Of a DNA stretch of 57,920 bases, positions 46,980 to 54,629 are shown piece after piece. The stretch is taken from NCBI GenBank assembly GCA_017455565.1, contig JAFSZV010000054.1, positions 1 to 57,920 of the forward strand, given 5' to 3'. Every line of letters begins with the position of its first letter. The first letter of the stretch is position 1. The notes under the pieces are model-generated. The model saw only the letters and a list, made by a program, of their open reading frames with translations, was not told the DNA's origin and made no database searches. The translations under genes and the position numbers were made by a program. The DNA is from Clostridia bacterium (lineage in GTDB: Bacteria > Bacillota > Clostridia > Oscillospirales > Butyricicoccaceae).

Positions 46980-48584
46980 TCAGGAAAGAGCAACCACCGC
47001 TGTCAGCTTCTTGCGGATCGTATCTGTTAGATGGTGGGTAATGAGGATGACACCCAGATCCGGCATATCCAGGAGATCCGTTTCGATCTCCAGCGCGTTT
47101 GCTTCGTCCAGGGCGGAGGTACCCTCGTCCATGATCATATACTGCACCTTGCGGATCAGCCCGCGTGCCAAAGCGATGCGCTGTTTCTGCCCGCCGGAAA
47201 GATTTTTGCCGTTTTCCATGATGACCGTATCCAATCCTTCGGGCAGGGAGGCGAACCATTCCTTCAACCGGCATTTTTCGATGACTTCCATAATCTGTTC
47301 GTCAGAATAATCCTGCCCAAGGGTAATATTGAACCGGAGCGTGTCCTGAAACAGATACACCTGCTGCTCTACATAAGCGAGCTGATCGTACAGGCTGTTC
47401 ATCCGGATGCTTTTTTGTTCCGTATCTCCACACCAGACCGTTCCGGTATAGCCGGGGAGCAAGCCCAGGAGTGTTCTGACAAGCGTTGTTTTGCCGCTGC
47501 CGCTTTCGCCTGTGATCGCGTATTTGCCGCCGACACAAAACGTGTCGTTTCTGTTCTCCAGGACCGGGTGATCTTCATATCGGAATGACACATTCTCAAA
47601 CCGTATTTCGGGGATAACGGATATATCCCGGTCGCCGGCCGGTTTATTATCGTCATCTTTTTGAAATTTCTCCCAAAGCGGTTTTGACGCCCTGACGGTC
47701 ATAAAGCATTGCACAAAACTGCCCGCGCCGTTAAAAAAGCTGCCTGCCAGATTTCCTACGGAAAGCACGGCGCCTGCCGGGGTCATCCCAAATGCAGCGG
47801 CCAGCAACGTTACCAGCAGCAGAATGACCTGTCCCACCATGCTGACGGTAGAAACCAGGATCTGTACGGATGTATTGGTCCGATTGAATCGGAAATCAAC
47901 TTGCTCGGCTTTTTCCGACGCTGCTGTGATTTTCTCACAGATGCGATCTCGTAAATTGGTGAGAAAAAAGATGGAGCTTCCCATGACAACATCTTTATAG
48001 CTCTCTGTGCTGACCTCTAGGGCGGCCGATCTTTCAGCGTTTGCCTTTTGAAGCCGATTGTTTACGAGCTGTGGAAGAACCGATATGAGCACCAGCAGAA
48101 TAATGGCCGCAATGCCAATATAGGGACTGAGCAGACATAATGCTCCTAAAGAAAAGATTGCTGTAGCGGCGTTTTCTATCCCGGAAAACAGCGAGGCAAA
48201 GGACTGATGATACAGCCCATCCACATCATTCGTCAGCCAGGAAACATAGTGACCGCTGTCCTTGCCTGAAAAGTCGGAATAACGGAGCGAGCCGATTTTC
48301 TTTCCCACCATGGAACGCAATTCATTTTTGATCTTTTGCTGGATTTTAGCTTTTGCCAGCAGCGAAATATAATAGAGAAGCATGGCAAACAGCCAGATGG
48401 CGGTCACAAGCAAAAAAACAAAGCCAAGCGTTTTTACCTTGTCCCTGCCGGTTTCATAGGCGGTAAACAGAAAGGACAGCGAATAGCCCGCAAACACCAT
48501 GGCAAAGGAAGACAGGATGCCGAGCAGCGCAGCGCAGCTGATGCTGCCGATATTTTTCCGAATGATCGTTTTATACTGTTTCAT
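46980..48584 (-). CDS. ABC transporter, fused permease and ATPase
   Basis: A 534-residue exporter half-transporter. Six membrane helices fill about 1-300; the ATPase has Walker A TGESGSGKTT (about 370), the Q-loop YVEQQVYLFQD, signature LSGGQKQR, Walker B YMIMDEGTSALDE and H-loop ITHH. The C terminus ends only about 17 residues after the H-loop, shorter than usual, so it may be slightly truncated. The substrate is unknown; small peptides or drugs are typical. The start lies inside the 3' end of the HTH-TPR gene (14-base overlap) behind AAGGAGGAG, so the two are coupled. Base composition is AT-richer than the flanks, consistent with transfer. Confidence 0.85.
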   Translation of the reverse strand: MKQYKTIIRKNIGSISCAALLGILSSFAMVFAGYSLSFLFTAYETGRDKVKTLGFVFLLVTAIWLFAMLLYYISLLAKAKIQQKIKNELRSMVGKKIGSLRYSDFSGKDSGHYVSWLTNDVDGLYHQSFASLFSGIENAATAIFSLGALCLLSPYIGIAAIILLVLISVLPQLVNNRLQKANAERSAALEVSTESYKDVVMGSSIFFLTNLRDRICEKITAASEKAEQVDFRFNRTNTSVQILVSTVSMVGQVILLLVTLLAAAFGMTPAGAVLSVGNLAGSFFNGAGSFVQCFMTVRASKPLWEKFQKDDDNKPAGDRDISVIPEIRFENVSFRYEDHPVLENRNDTFCVGGKYAITGESGSGKTTLVRTLLGLLPGYTGTVWCGDTEQKSIRMNSLYDQLAYVEQQVYLFQDTLRFNITLGQDYSDEQIMEVIEKCRLKEWFASLPEGLDTVIMENGKNLSGGQKQRIALARGLIRKVQYMIMDEGTSALDEANALEIETDLLDMPDLGVILITHHLTDTIRKKLTAVVALS

Positions 48585-49669
48585 GGGAAAACTCCTCCTT
48601 GATTTCGTCCCACAGGCCTAAAAGTCCGGGGATGCCGTCATCCGGCTGGATTCTCCGCCGCAGACAACCCATGGCGGTTTTTCCGTACGCCTCATACCGC
48701 GGCTGCTGATCCAAGCCCAGTGTGACAAAGAACTTCATATCCGCAATCTCTCCGGATGTAGCGCCATCATGACAAACGGCTTTGCGAACTGCTTCTTTCA
48801 GATAACACCGCGCTTTTTCAAAATCCCCCATCATGCAGCAGCACTCGGCCATGGTCTCCAGGATCACGCAATCGTATTTATCAAACCAGGTCAATTCCTC
48901 CTCCGGCTGAATCCCCCGAAGCACTGTCCGAAGCCAGCGGAAACAATCCATGGCGCTTTGGTAATCCCTGCGCTGAAAAAACACGTTGGCATAACCTACC
49001 ATGATATCGTTGATTTCTTTTGCAAAACCGGAAAAGGCTTTCTTCAGATATGGCTCCGCCGCTTCCGTATCATGGAGGAAATCCGCAAATACCATGCCGA
49101 TCCGCGCATTGTTGACGCCGCATACGTTGTATTTTTTCAGAATGCGCAGCGCAGCGTCTGTATTGTTCAGCCGCAAATACGCATTTGCCGTCATGGTTCT
49201 GACCGATACTTCACTGACACTGTCATCCTGATTTTGCTCCATGCGTTCACAGGCGTGGTTCAGCAATTCAATGGCGCGGATATTCGCCTTTTGTCCTTCT
49301 GCGGTTTCTCCCAGTTTCAGATACAGCAGTGCGCTTTGATACACAATTTCAAAGCTATTAGGAAAGTTTTTCAATGCTTTTTCCGATTCCGTAATCGCCT
49401 CATCGTACTTTGCTTTTTCATCAGCGTTTCCATACGCTCCAACGCAGAAGCGACGTTATGATTCCTCCACTCATACCCAAGCAAAACGTCGGTGGAGGTG
49501 TGAAACAGGTCGGCCATTTCCAAAATCAGACGAATATCCGGCGTGGATTGGCCGGATTCCCATTTATGAACGGCGCTTATGCTAACCCCCATTGTTTCCG
49601 CAAGCTGTTCCTGCGTCATCTTTTTTCTTTGCGGAACCGCTTGATATTTCCTGCAAGTTTCCCTCTCAT
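48571..49669 (-). pseudogene. XRE-type HTH regulator with TPR-like C-terminal domain, two frameshifts
   Basis: If repaired it is about 366 residues: an XRE helix-turn-helix (about 1-70; KLAGNIKRFRK, MTQEQLAETMGVS, HKWESGQSTPD) followed by TPR-like helices (LNHACERMEQ, AYLRLNNTDAALRIL, YANVFFQRRDYQSAMDCF). The start ATG at 49669 follows AGGAGGTGA but its frame is lost at an A-run (T at 49621-49626) just before MTQEQ, and again at 49414-49418 after METLMKK. One more A in each run would restore a single frame typical of Clostridial HTH-TPR regulators. It would control the overlapping ABC exporter gene; the layout recalls peptide-sensing RRNPP-like regulators, but no peptide gene is seen. Confidence 0.8.
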
Positions 49670-49870
49670 GAGTGGTTCACCTCCTGTTTGATGATTAAAC
49701 CATAGCATATAGACACGCGGAAGATAAGAGCATAATCGTAAAATCAGCAAAACTATTTTTTTACTGTTGGTGTATTATCCGCCGTTTTCCGTGTTCTGCA
49801 CTATGCTTGTCTCATGAGACAATACCCTTACGAAGCGTTTTCTCCCCGCGGCCAGCCGCTTTTTTCCGGC
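49670..49870. other. Intergenic AT-rich region upstream of the HTH-TPR gene
   Basis: AT-rich sequence that should hold the minus-strand promoter of the regulator-exporter pair; only partial -10 like motifs (TATGGT, TTTAAT) are visible. A plus-strand frame opening at 49814 is a shadow without a convincing product. Confidence 0.4.
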
Positions 49871-49914
49871 AAAAAGCAGGAGAGCAGGCGGAACGAATCC
49901 GTCTGCTCTCCTGC
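49871..49914 (-). terminator. Strong terminator of the PAP2-like gene
   Basis: A 17-bp stem (49876-49892 with 49898-49914, one wobble) with a 5-base loop is followed on the minus strand by five T residues (49871-49875). It lies about 40 bases after the gene stop. Confidence 0.88.
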
Positions 49915-49954
49915 CATGAGGAAAATGAGGATAGTAATGAGAAAACAGCAAAAA

Positions 49955-50575
49955 TCACAAGAGGCCGAAGCAGTCGCCCGAAATGACCAGAAGCCACCCG
50001 ATCAGCGCCGCTGCGGCGCACACCGCCGTGCCCAGCAGAAACTCAGCCGGCGTATGCCGCTTTGCTCGCATGGACGACCAAAAGATCACACAGTAGCACA
50101 AAAGCCCTACTGCCGCGCCCACCATACCGAACTGCCATCCAGCCAGGATCACCGTTCCGGTCACGCTGCAGGCATGACCGCTGGCGCGGCGCTTGAGGCC
50201 ACGGTTGCACAGAGCCAGCAGCACCAGAGAAAACAAATAAACCGTAAAGATCAGCATCTGCTCCGGTCGGCGCACATGCAGCGCGCCGTAAAGAAAACCG
50301 CCCAGATAGCCGGCCGCTGAAAAAAGAAACGCCAGATTGCGCTGACCTTCTCTTCCTTTTTTCCGCAGGTCGGGAACGGCCCAGGAAACGGGGTAAGCCA
50401 TCGAGGGAAAGAGAGCCAGGAAAAAAACGGCCCACCACGCTTCTGCCGCGGAGCGGAACACATCGTCCCGCAGAAGAAAGACCGCAAGGATCAGCAGCGT
50501 GATCATCACCGGCGGAATGCTCAAAATGCGGACAACGCAGGCCAGGTGCTCCGCAAACGTCTTTTTTTCATGCAT
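49955..50575 (-). CDS. PAP2-like integral membrane protein
   Basis: A 206-residue protein of five to six membrane helices. The segments RRASGHACSVTG and AKRHTPAEFLLGT resemble the second and third PAP2 phosphatase motifs (SGH and R-x5-H-x3-D-like), with the last Asp replaced by Glu or shifted. PAP2 enzymes remove phosphate from lipids such as undecaprenyl diphosphate or phosphatidate. The first motif is not clear, so activity is uncertain. ATG at 50575 follows GAGGG. A promoter may overlap the palindrome at 50721-50743. Confidence 0.65.
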   Translation of the reverse strand: MHEKKTFAEHLACVVRILSIPPVMITLLILAVFLLRDDVFRSAAEAWWAVFFLALFPSMAYPVSWAVPDLRKKGREGQRNLAFLFSAAGYLGGFLYGALHVRRPEQMLIFTVYLFSLVLLALCNRGLKRRASGHACSVTGTVILAGWQFGMVGAAVGLLCYCVIFWSSMRAKRHTPAEFLLGTAVCAAAALIGWLLVISGDCFGLL

Positions 50576-50720
50576 GGGTCTGCCCTCTGGGCGCGGGTCG
50601 ATAGCCTCTGACCTGTTCACCGCCCAAAAAGAACAGTGCCAGCGCGCCCAAGCCCTGCGTGAGACTCGGTCGCAGGCTCATATTTCACCATTACGATCGC
50701 TTTCGCGGAGCGATCCGTCA

Positions 50721-50743
50721 AATCTAATCTTCAAGATTAGATT
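50721..50743. promoter_or_regulatory. Perfect palindrome, candidate operator
   Basis: AATCTAATCTT (50721-50731) and AAGATTAGATT (50733-50743) form an 11-bp perfect inverted repeat around one base, between divergent genes. On the minus strand a weak promoter TTGATA-16-TAGATT overlaps it. The DUF1836 protein encoded next door is a DNA-binding-like protein and a possible ligand. Confidence 0.55.
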
Positions 50744-50790
50744 ATCAAATCTTTTTCATTATGTCAAGCCTTCAATTGTAAAAAATTTTC

Positions 50791-50818
50791 TTGCATCAAA
50801 AACAGATTATGATATACT
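50791..50818 (+). promoter_or_regulatory. Sigma-A promoter of the DUF1836 gene
   Basis: TTGCAT (50791-50796) and TATACT (50813-50818) with a 16-base spacer; the GTG start is at 50853. Confidence 0.7.
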
Positions 50819-50852
50819 GAAATTACCGAAGATAAACTGCGAGGTGAAAAAC

Positions 50853-51476
50853 GTGACCTATGACAAAGCCCTGATTGCGGGCAAGCTGCGCCGCTGGGAG
50901 ACTTATCTGAAAAACTACCGTCTCCCATTTTGGGAGGATCTTCCTGATCTCGGCCTTTATATGGAGCAGGTCATTACACTTCTAAAAGGGTATCTGGATT
51001 ATATGCCGCCGGAGCTGCAGGAGGATGAAGTGGTCACGGCCGCCGCCATCAACAACTATGTGCGGAAAAAAGTCATGCCCGAGCCGGTGAAAAAGAAGTA
51101 TTACCGGATCCATATCGCCTATCTCATTATGATCTGCACGCTGAAGCAGAGCCTCAGTATCCAGACGCTTCAGACGCTGATCCCCATGGGGCTGTCGGAG
51201 GCGCAGGTGCGAGAGCGCTACGACGCTTATGTGCGGCGCCACCACGCCACGGCAGAGTTCTTTACCCAGCAGGTGCGCGTGGCGGCGGGCGGCATTCTGG
51301 GCCATAAAGAGACGTCATCCTTTTCCACCGACGATCCCGTGGAGCTCATCACCTCGTCGGCGGTGATTGGCGGGTTTTCCCGCCTACTGGCACAGAAGCT
51401 CCTGCTGCTGGAGGGAAAGACCCTGGAAAACGGCGGCAGCATCGAGATCCGAACGCTGAAAAAAATGTCTGAATGA
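50853..51476 (+). CDS. DUF1836 family protein, probable MerR-like regulator
   Basis: A 207-residue protein of DUF1836, a Firmicute family with a winged helix of MerR type. The N-terminal 110 residues (LPFWEDLPDLGLYMEQVITLL, VVTAAAINNYVRKKVMPEP, KKKYYRIHIAYLIMICTLKQ) carry the family signature. The start is GTG at 50853 (GAGGTG six bases before); the longer upstream frame is not coding. Targets are unknown; a palindrome upstream at 50721-50743 may be one. It is transcribed alone and ends in a terminator. Confidence 0.88.
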   Translation: MTYDKALIAGKLRRWETYLKNYRLPFWEDLPDLGLYMEQVITLLKGYLDYMPPELQEDEVVTAAAINNYVRKKVMPEPVKKKYYRIHIAYLIMICTLKQSLSIQTLQTLIPMGLSEAQVRERYDAYVRRHHATAEFFTQQVRVAAGGILGHKETSSFSTDDPVELITSSAVIGGFSRLLAQKLLLLEGKTLENGGSIEIRTLKKMSE

Positions 51477-51494
51477 TATCGCAGATATTGCAAA

Positions 51495-51531
51495 GCCGCG
51501 GCAGAGCAAACGCTCCGCCGCGGCCGTTTTT
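51495..51531 (+). terminator. Terminator of the DUF1836 gene
   Basis: GCCGCGGC (51495-51502) and GCCGCGGC (51517-51524) form a self-complementary stem with an inner GAGC/GCTC pair, followed by CG and six T residues. Confidence 0.9.
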
Positions 51532-51534
51532 TGT

Positions 51535-52095
51535 TTAATAATCCATATCCTCGTCTTCCCGGGCGTATTTTTCGCCAAAGACCCGGAAATTCTTCAGCAT
51601 GAGCTTCTGCTGGCGCTTTCGCCAGCGGGCGCCCGCCGTGGCAAGAATCAGCGTAACGGTCAGCACCAGAACCGCTGCCGCCGTCCAGGCCAAATAGCGG
51701 AAACGGTGCATTTTTCGAAGGAGGCGGCCCGCGTCGCGCAGGAAATAGGCCGCCGTCTCAGACGGGGTGTGTGGCGAGCCGTCGTCCAGCACGGGACGTC
51801 CCAACAGCTCGTCGTAAAGATCTACCACGCGGCGGCCGTTTTGCCGGTAGGTCACCAAAGCGCCGTCTGTGGGAGAAAGGGTGCGGTCGGTAATCAACAG
51901 GTCGTCGGGCCCCGTCTGCTGATAGGCTTCGGCCAGATAGACCGATTCCGCGCCGGTGGAATACACGCCCCATCGACCCAGACCCAGGCTCCAATCCTCG
52001 AGTCCCGCACAGAAAAAGCAGAGGATGGCAAGCAAAAGCGCCGCCAAAACCAGCGCGGCGATCCCAAGTGGGCGGATCTTTTTACGTTCTTCCAT
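51535..52095 (-). CDS. Two-helix membrane protein, family not recognised
   Basis: A 186-residue protein with an N-terminal membrane helix (about 10-30; LGIAALVLAALLLAILCFF), an outside loop of about 100 residues with TDRTLSPTDGALVTYRQ and VVDLYDELLGRPVLDDG, a second helix (about 133-155) and a basic, then acidic cytoplasmic tail. I do not recognise the family. A promoter (TTGCAA-17-TAAACT, 52135-52163) and a GGAGG site precede it. It may belong with the protein gene 52166-52771 just upstream. Confidence 0.7.
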   Translation of the reverse strand: MEERKKIRPLGIAALVLAALLLAILCFFCAGLEDWSLGLGRWGVYSTGAESVYLAEAYQQTGPDDLLITDRTLSPTDGALVTYRQNGRRVVDLYDELLGRPVLDDGSPHTPSETAAYFLRDAGRLLRKMHRFRYLAWTAAAVLVLTVTLILATAGARWRKRQQKLMLKNFRVFGEKYAREDEDMDY

Positions 52096-52110
52096 GCGGC
52101 GCCTCCGAAC

Positions 52111-52132
52111 GCCCGTGTGCCGGGCTTTTTTT
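52111..52132 (+). terminator. Plus-strand terminator-like hairpin in the leader of the membrane-protein gene
   Basis: GCCCG (52111-52115) and CGGGC (52121-52125) with seven T residues after it on the plus strand. No plus-strand gene ends here, so it would stop antisense transcription or act as a leader hairpin. Confidence 0.5.
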
Positions 52133-52134
52133 AT

Positions 52135-52163
52135 AGTTTAGCACAGAAGGCGGGGATTTGCAA
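52135..52163 (-). promoter_or_regulatory. Promoter of the two-helix membrane-protein gene
   Basis: On the minus strand TTGCAA (52158-52163) and TAAACT (52135-52140) with a 17-base spacer, just after the end of the upstream gene. Confidence 0.55.
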
Positions 52164-52165
52164 TC

Positions 52166-52771
52166 TCAAAACGAAAAACGCAGCAGGCCCCGGATCTCGT
52201 CAAAGGAAAAAAACACCGTAGGCAGACCCGCCGGGCGGGGCGCGATGCTCTCCTGCGGGAACCAGACTGCCAGCCCCTCGCCGGTGAGATAATAGCAGTA
52301 AGGTTGGAGGATGGCTTCTTCCTTTCTCATCCGCGGCGGAAAAAAAGGCGTTTCGCCCTGTTCGGACAACTGCTCCACCTTTTCCGACGTCAGCGGCGGC
52401 AGGCGCCGCCTTCCCTCGACGGTCAACAGAGCCCCCAGTGGGACAATCCCCCGCCGCCCCTGCAAAAAGGTCCCCGAAATGCGTTCCAGCCGCCAGTCGG
52501 CATAGCCGGTGCAGACGGCGATCTCCAGAAAGCCCGAGACCGCCAGCTCATCCAGCCGGGTCTCCTGCCAGTCGGCAGTCACCCGCAGCGGAAACCGGGA
52601 GTTCGCCGCCGCGGTCCGCTGCCGCAGCCTGCGGATCCGGCCCTGCCAAAAGGCGTTGAAGCCAAAGGGGTCGGGCGTGAGGATGGGCCAATGCAGCGCA
52701 CAGTCGGCGTTTCCCAGCCGCGCCTCCCAGCGGCGCACTTCGACGGCAGGCAGGACTTGTTGCTTTTTCAT
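52166..52771 (-). CDS. DUF3298/RsiV-like protein without signal peptide
   Basis: A 201-residue protein. The C-terminal part (about 100-200) has EEAILQPYCYYLTGEGLAVW and PRPAGLPTVFFSFDEI, the ending pattern of DUF3298 proteins such as the lysozyme-binding anti-sigma factor RsiV. Unlike those it has no membrane helix or signal peptide, so it would be cytoplasmic; a role in lysozyme sensing is not supported. The ATG at 52771 follows GGAGG at a long 12-base spacing, and that site is caught in a hairpin (52783-52807). Confidence 0.6.
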   Translation of the reverse strand: MKKQQVLPAVEVRRWEARLGNADCALHWPILTPDPFGFNAFWQGRIRRLRQRTAAANSRFPLRVTADWQETRLDELAVSGFLEIAVCTGYADWRLERISGTFLQGRRGIVPLGALLTVEGRRRLPPLTSEKVEQLSEQGETPFFPPRMRKEEAILQPYCYYLTGEGLAVWFPQESIAPRPAGLPTVFFSFDEIRGLLRFSF

Positions 52772-52782
52772 AAAAACGATCG

Positions 52783-52807
52783 CCTCCGGTGCAGTATATG
52801 CCGGAGG
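52783..52807 (-). promoter_or_regulatory. Hairpin that would hide the ribosome binding site of the DUF3298-like gene
   Basis: CCTCCGG (52783-52789) and CCGGAGG (52801-52807) form a perfect 7-bp stem with an 11-base loop. In the minus-strand mRNA the downstream arm contains the GGAGG ribosome site, so folding would block start of translation. Confidence 0.6.
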
Positions 52808-52852
52808 TGGCCGCTTTTGAATCAAAAACAGTGATTTTAAAATGAAACGCTT

Positions 52853-53911
52853 CTATTTTTCCAGCATCCCCCGCAGCGATTCGGCAAAGGGCGGACGGGC
52901 TACGCCCTTTTCAGTGACGATGCCGGCGATCAGGCTGTGATCGGTGACGTCGAAGGCGGGATTATAGATCCCGCATCCCGCTGGGGCCATTGGCTTTTCG
53001 TACCAAAGCGAACGGATCTCCTCGGGATCCCGCTGCTCGATGGGAATCTGCGCGCCGGTGGGCGTGTCCAAATCAACGGTGGTGGTGGGGCCGCAGACGT
53101 AAAACGGGATCCCGTAATGTTTTGCCAGAATTGCCACGCCCGAGGTGCCGATCTTGTTGGCGGTGTCGCCGTTGGCGGCCACCCGGTCGCAGCCCACAAG
53201 CACGGCCTGCACCCAGCCGTTCTTCATCACCGCCGACGCCATGTTGTCACAGATCAACGTCACGTCCACCCCGGCCCGCTGCAGCTCAAAGGCCGTCAGC
53301 CGCGCGCCCTGCAGCAGCGGGCGGGTTTCGTCGGCAAACACCCGGAAGCCGTAGCCCCGCTCCTGCCCCAGCAGAATGGGGCCAAGCGCCGTCCCATAGC
53401 GTGAGGTAGCGATGGGTCCGGCGTTGCAGTGAGTCAGGATCCCGTCGCCGGGGCGCAAAAGCGCAAGCCCGTGTTCGCTGATGGCCAGATTCTGCGCCTC
53501 GTCCTCCCGGTGGATGGCTTCTGCCTCCCGGCGAAGGGCGGCGGTGATCTGCGACAGCGGCTCCTCCTCATGCGCCGCGACACAGCGCTCCATCCGCTTC
53601 AGCGCCCAAAACAGGTTGACCGCCGTGGGGCGGGAGGCGGCAAGGGCATCGCAGGCTTCGTAAAACGCGGCAAAAAAGCCTTTCCTGTCATCCTGCGGCG
53701 CGTGTTTCGCCGCCAGATAAGCGCCGTAAGCCGCCGCAACGCCGATGGCGGGCGCGCCCCGCACCTGCAGCGTTTGGATGGCGCGGCAGATCTCCCGGGT
53801 GGTAAACAGCGGGAGATACCGGACCCGGTCGGGCAGAAGGGTCTGGTCTAAAATGACCAGCGCGCCGCGTTCATCGTCCAGACGGTTGGGGATCAGGGGC
53901 TCGGTAGACAT
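52853..53911 (-). CDS. mtnA: S-methyl-5-thioribose-1-phosphate isomerase
   Basis: A 352-residue enzyme that turns methylthioribose 1-phosphate into methylthioribulose 1-phosphate in methionine salvage. The motif [15 protein letters not shown] (about 50-64), the catalytic Cys in THCNAG (about 160) and the Asp in [11 protein letters not shown] (about 240) are present. Some members act on 5-deoxyribose 1-phosphate or ribose 1,5-bisphosphate instead. No other methionine salvage gene lies in the window. AAGGAGG precedes the ATG. Confidence 0.93.
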   Translation of the reverse strand: MSTEPLIPNRLDDERGALVILDQTLLPDRVRYLPLFTTREICRAIQTLQVRGAPAIGVAAAYGAYLAAKHAPQDDRKGFFAAFYEACDALAASRPTAVNLFWALKRMERCVAAHEEEPLSQITAALRREAEAIHREDEAQNLAISEHGLALLRPGDGILTHCNAGPIATSRYGTALGPILLGQERGYGFRVFADETRPLLQGARLTAFELQRAGVDVTLICDNMASAVMKNGWVQAVLVGCDRVAANGDTANKIGTSGVAILAKHYGIPFYVCGPTTTVDLDTPTGAQIPIEQRDPEEIRSLWYEKPMAPAGCGIYNPAFDVTDHSLIAGIVTEKGVARPPFAESLRGMLEK

Positions 53912-53988
53912 AAAAACGCCTCCTTGGGAATCAAAACGGATTGTACTATCATTTTCTCCGAAATCAGCGAAAAAAGCAAGTATGTGAA

Positions 53989-54017
53989 TTGTCTTTTTCG
54001 CGGGAATGTGCTAAAAT
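53989..54017 (+). promoter_or_regulatory. Sigma-A promoter of the DUF4364-DUF3048 unit
   Basis: TTGTCT (53989-53994) and TAAAAT (54012-54017) with a 17-base spacer. Confidence 0.7.
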
Positions 54018-54061
54018 AAAACAAACACCGTTTTTTCGCTTAACCGTTCTGGAGGAATGAC

Positions 54062-54613
54062 ATGAGCTATCTCAGCCCCGGCTTTATTCGGGAGGAGCAG
54101 GACGTGATGTATCTGATCCTCTATGTTCTGACCTTTTTCCCCGCCCCCATCAGCGAGCCGGATCTTCTGGACGCCGTGATGGTGGACGGCGCTTTCGGCT
54201 ATTTTGAATTCAGCATGGCCTTCCACCGGCTGCGTGAAACCAAAAGCATCGGCGCGACACAGGTCGGCGGCGAAACGCTGTATTATCTTACGCCCGTGGG
54301 TCGGAAAGCCATTGAAACGCTGTTCTCGGGGCTTCCCCTCAGCGTGCGGGAAAAGGCCGAGCGTTCGTCGCTGCGGGTGCTGGCAAGGATCCGGCGGGAC
54401 GCTGCCGTCAAGGCGGGCCACACAAAAAACCCCGACGGCACCTATACCGTGGAGCTGGGCATCCGCGACGGCCAAACCGAGCTGCTCACCGTGCGGCTGC
54501 AGGCCGTCACACGAGGCCAGTGCGCGCTGCTGGAGGATACCTTCCGCCGCAGGGCCGAGCCGCTTTACGCCGAGCTACTGACGCTTCTTTCGGGGGACAT
54601 CCCCGCAGAATGA
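54062..54613 (+). CDS. DUF4364 family protein
   Basis: A 183-residue Firmicute protein of unknown function. The N-terminal part (VMYLILYVLTFFPAPISEPDL, FEFSMAFHRLRE, LYYLTPVGRKAIETLF) looks like a winged helix of the PadR type and the C-terminal part is a beta-rich region. It is likely a DNA-binding regulator. GGAGG precedes the ATG. The lipoprotein gene follows 16 bases after its stop, in one operon. Confidence 0.85.
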   Translation: MSYLSPGFIREEQDVMYLILYVLTFFPAPISEPDLLDAVMVDGAFGYFEFSMAFHRLRETKSIGATQVGGETLYYLTPVGRKAIETLFSGLPLSVREKAERSSLRVLARIRRDAAVKAGHTKNPDGTYTVELGIRDGQTELLTVRLQAVTRGQCALLEDTFRRRAEPLYAELLTLLSGDIPAE

Positions 54614-54629
54614 TAATTCGGAGGTACAT

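Noticed and set aside
49814..50320. Plus-strand frame antisense to the PAP2-like gene
   Set aside because: Basic, low-complexity translation and overlaps a strong terminator hairpin.
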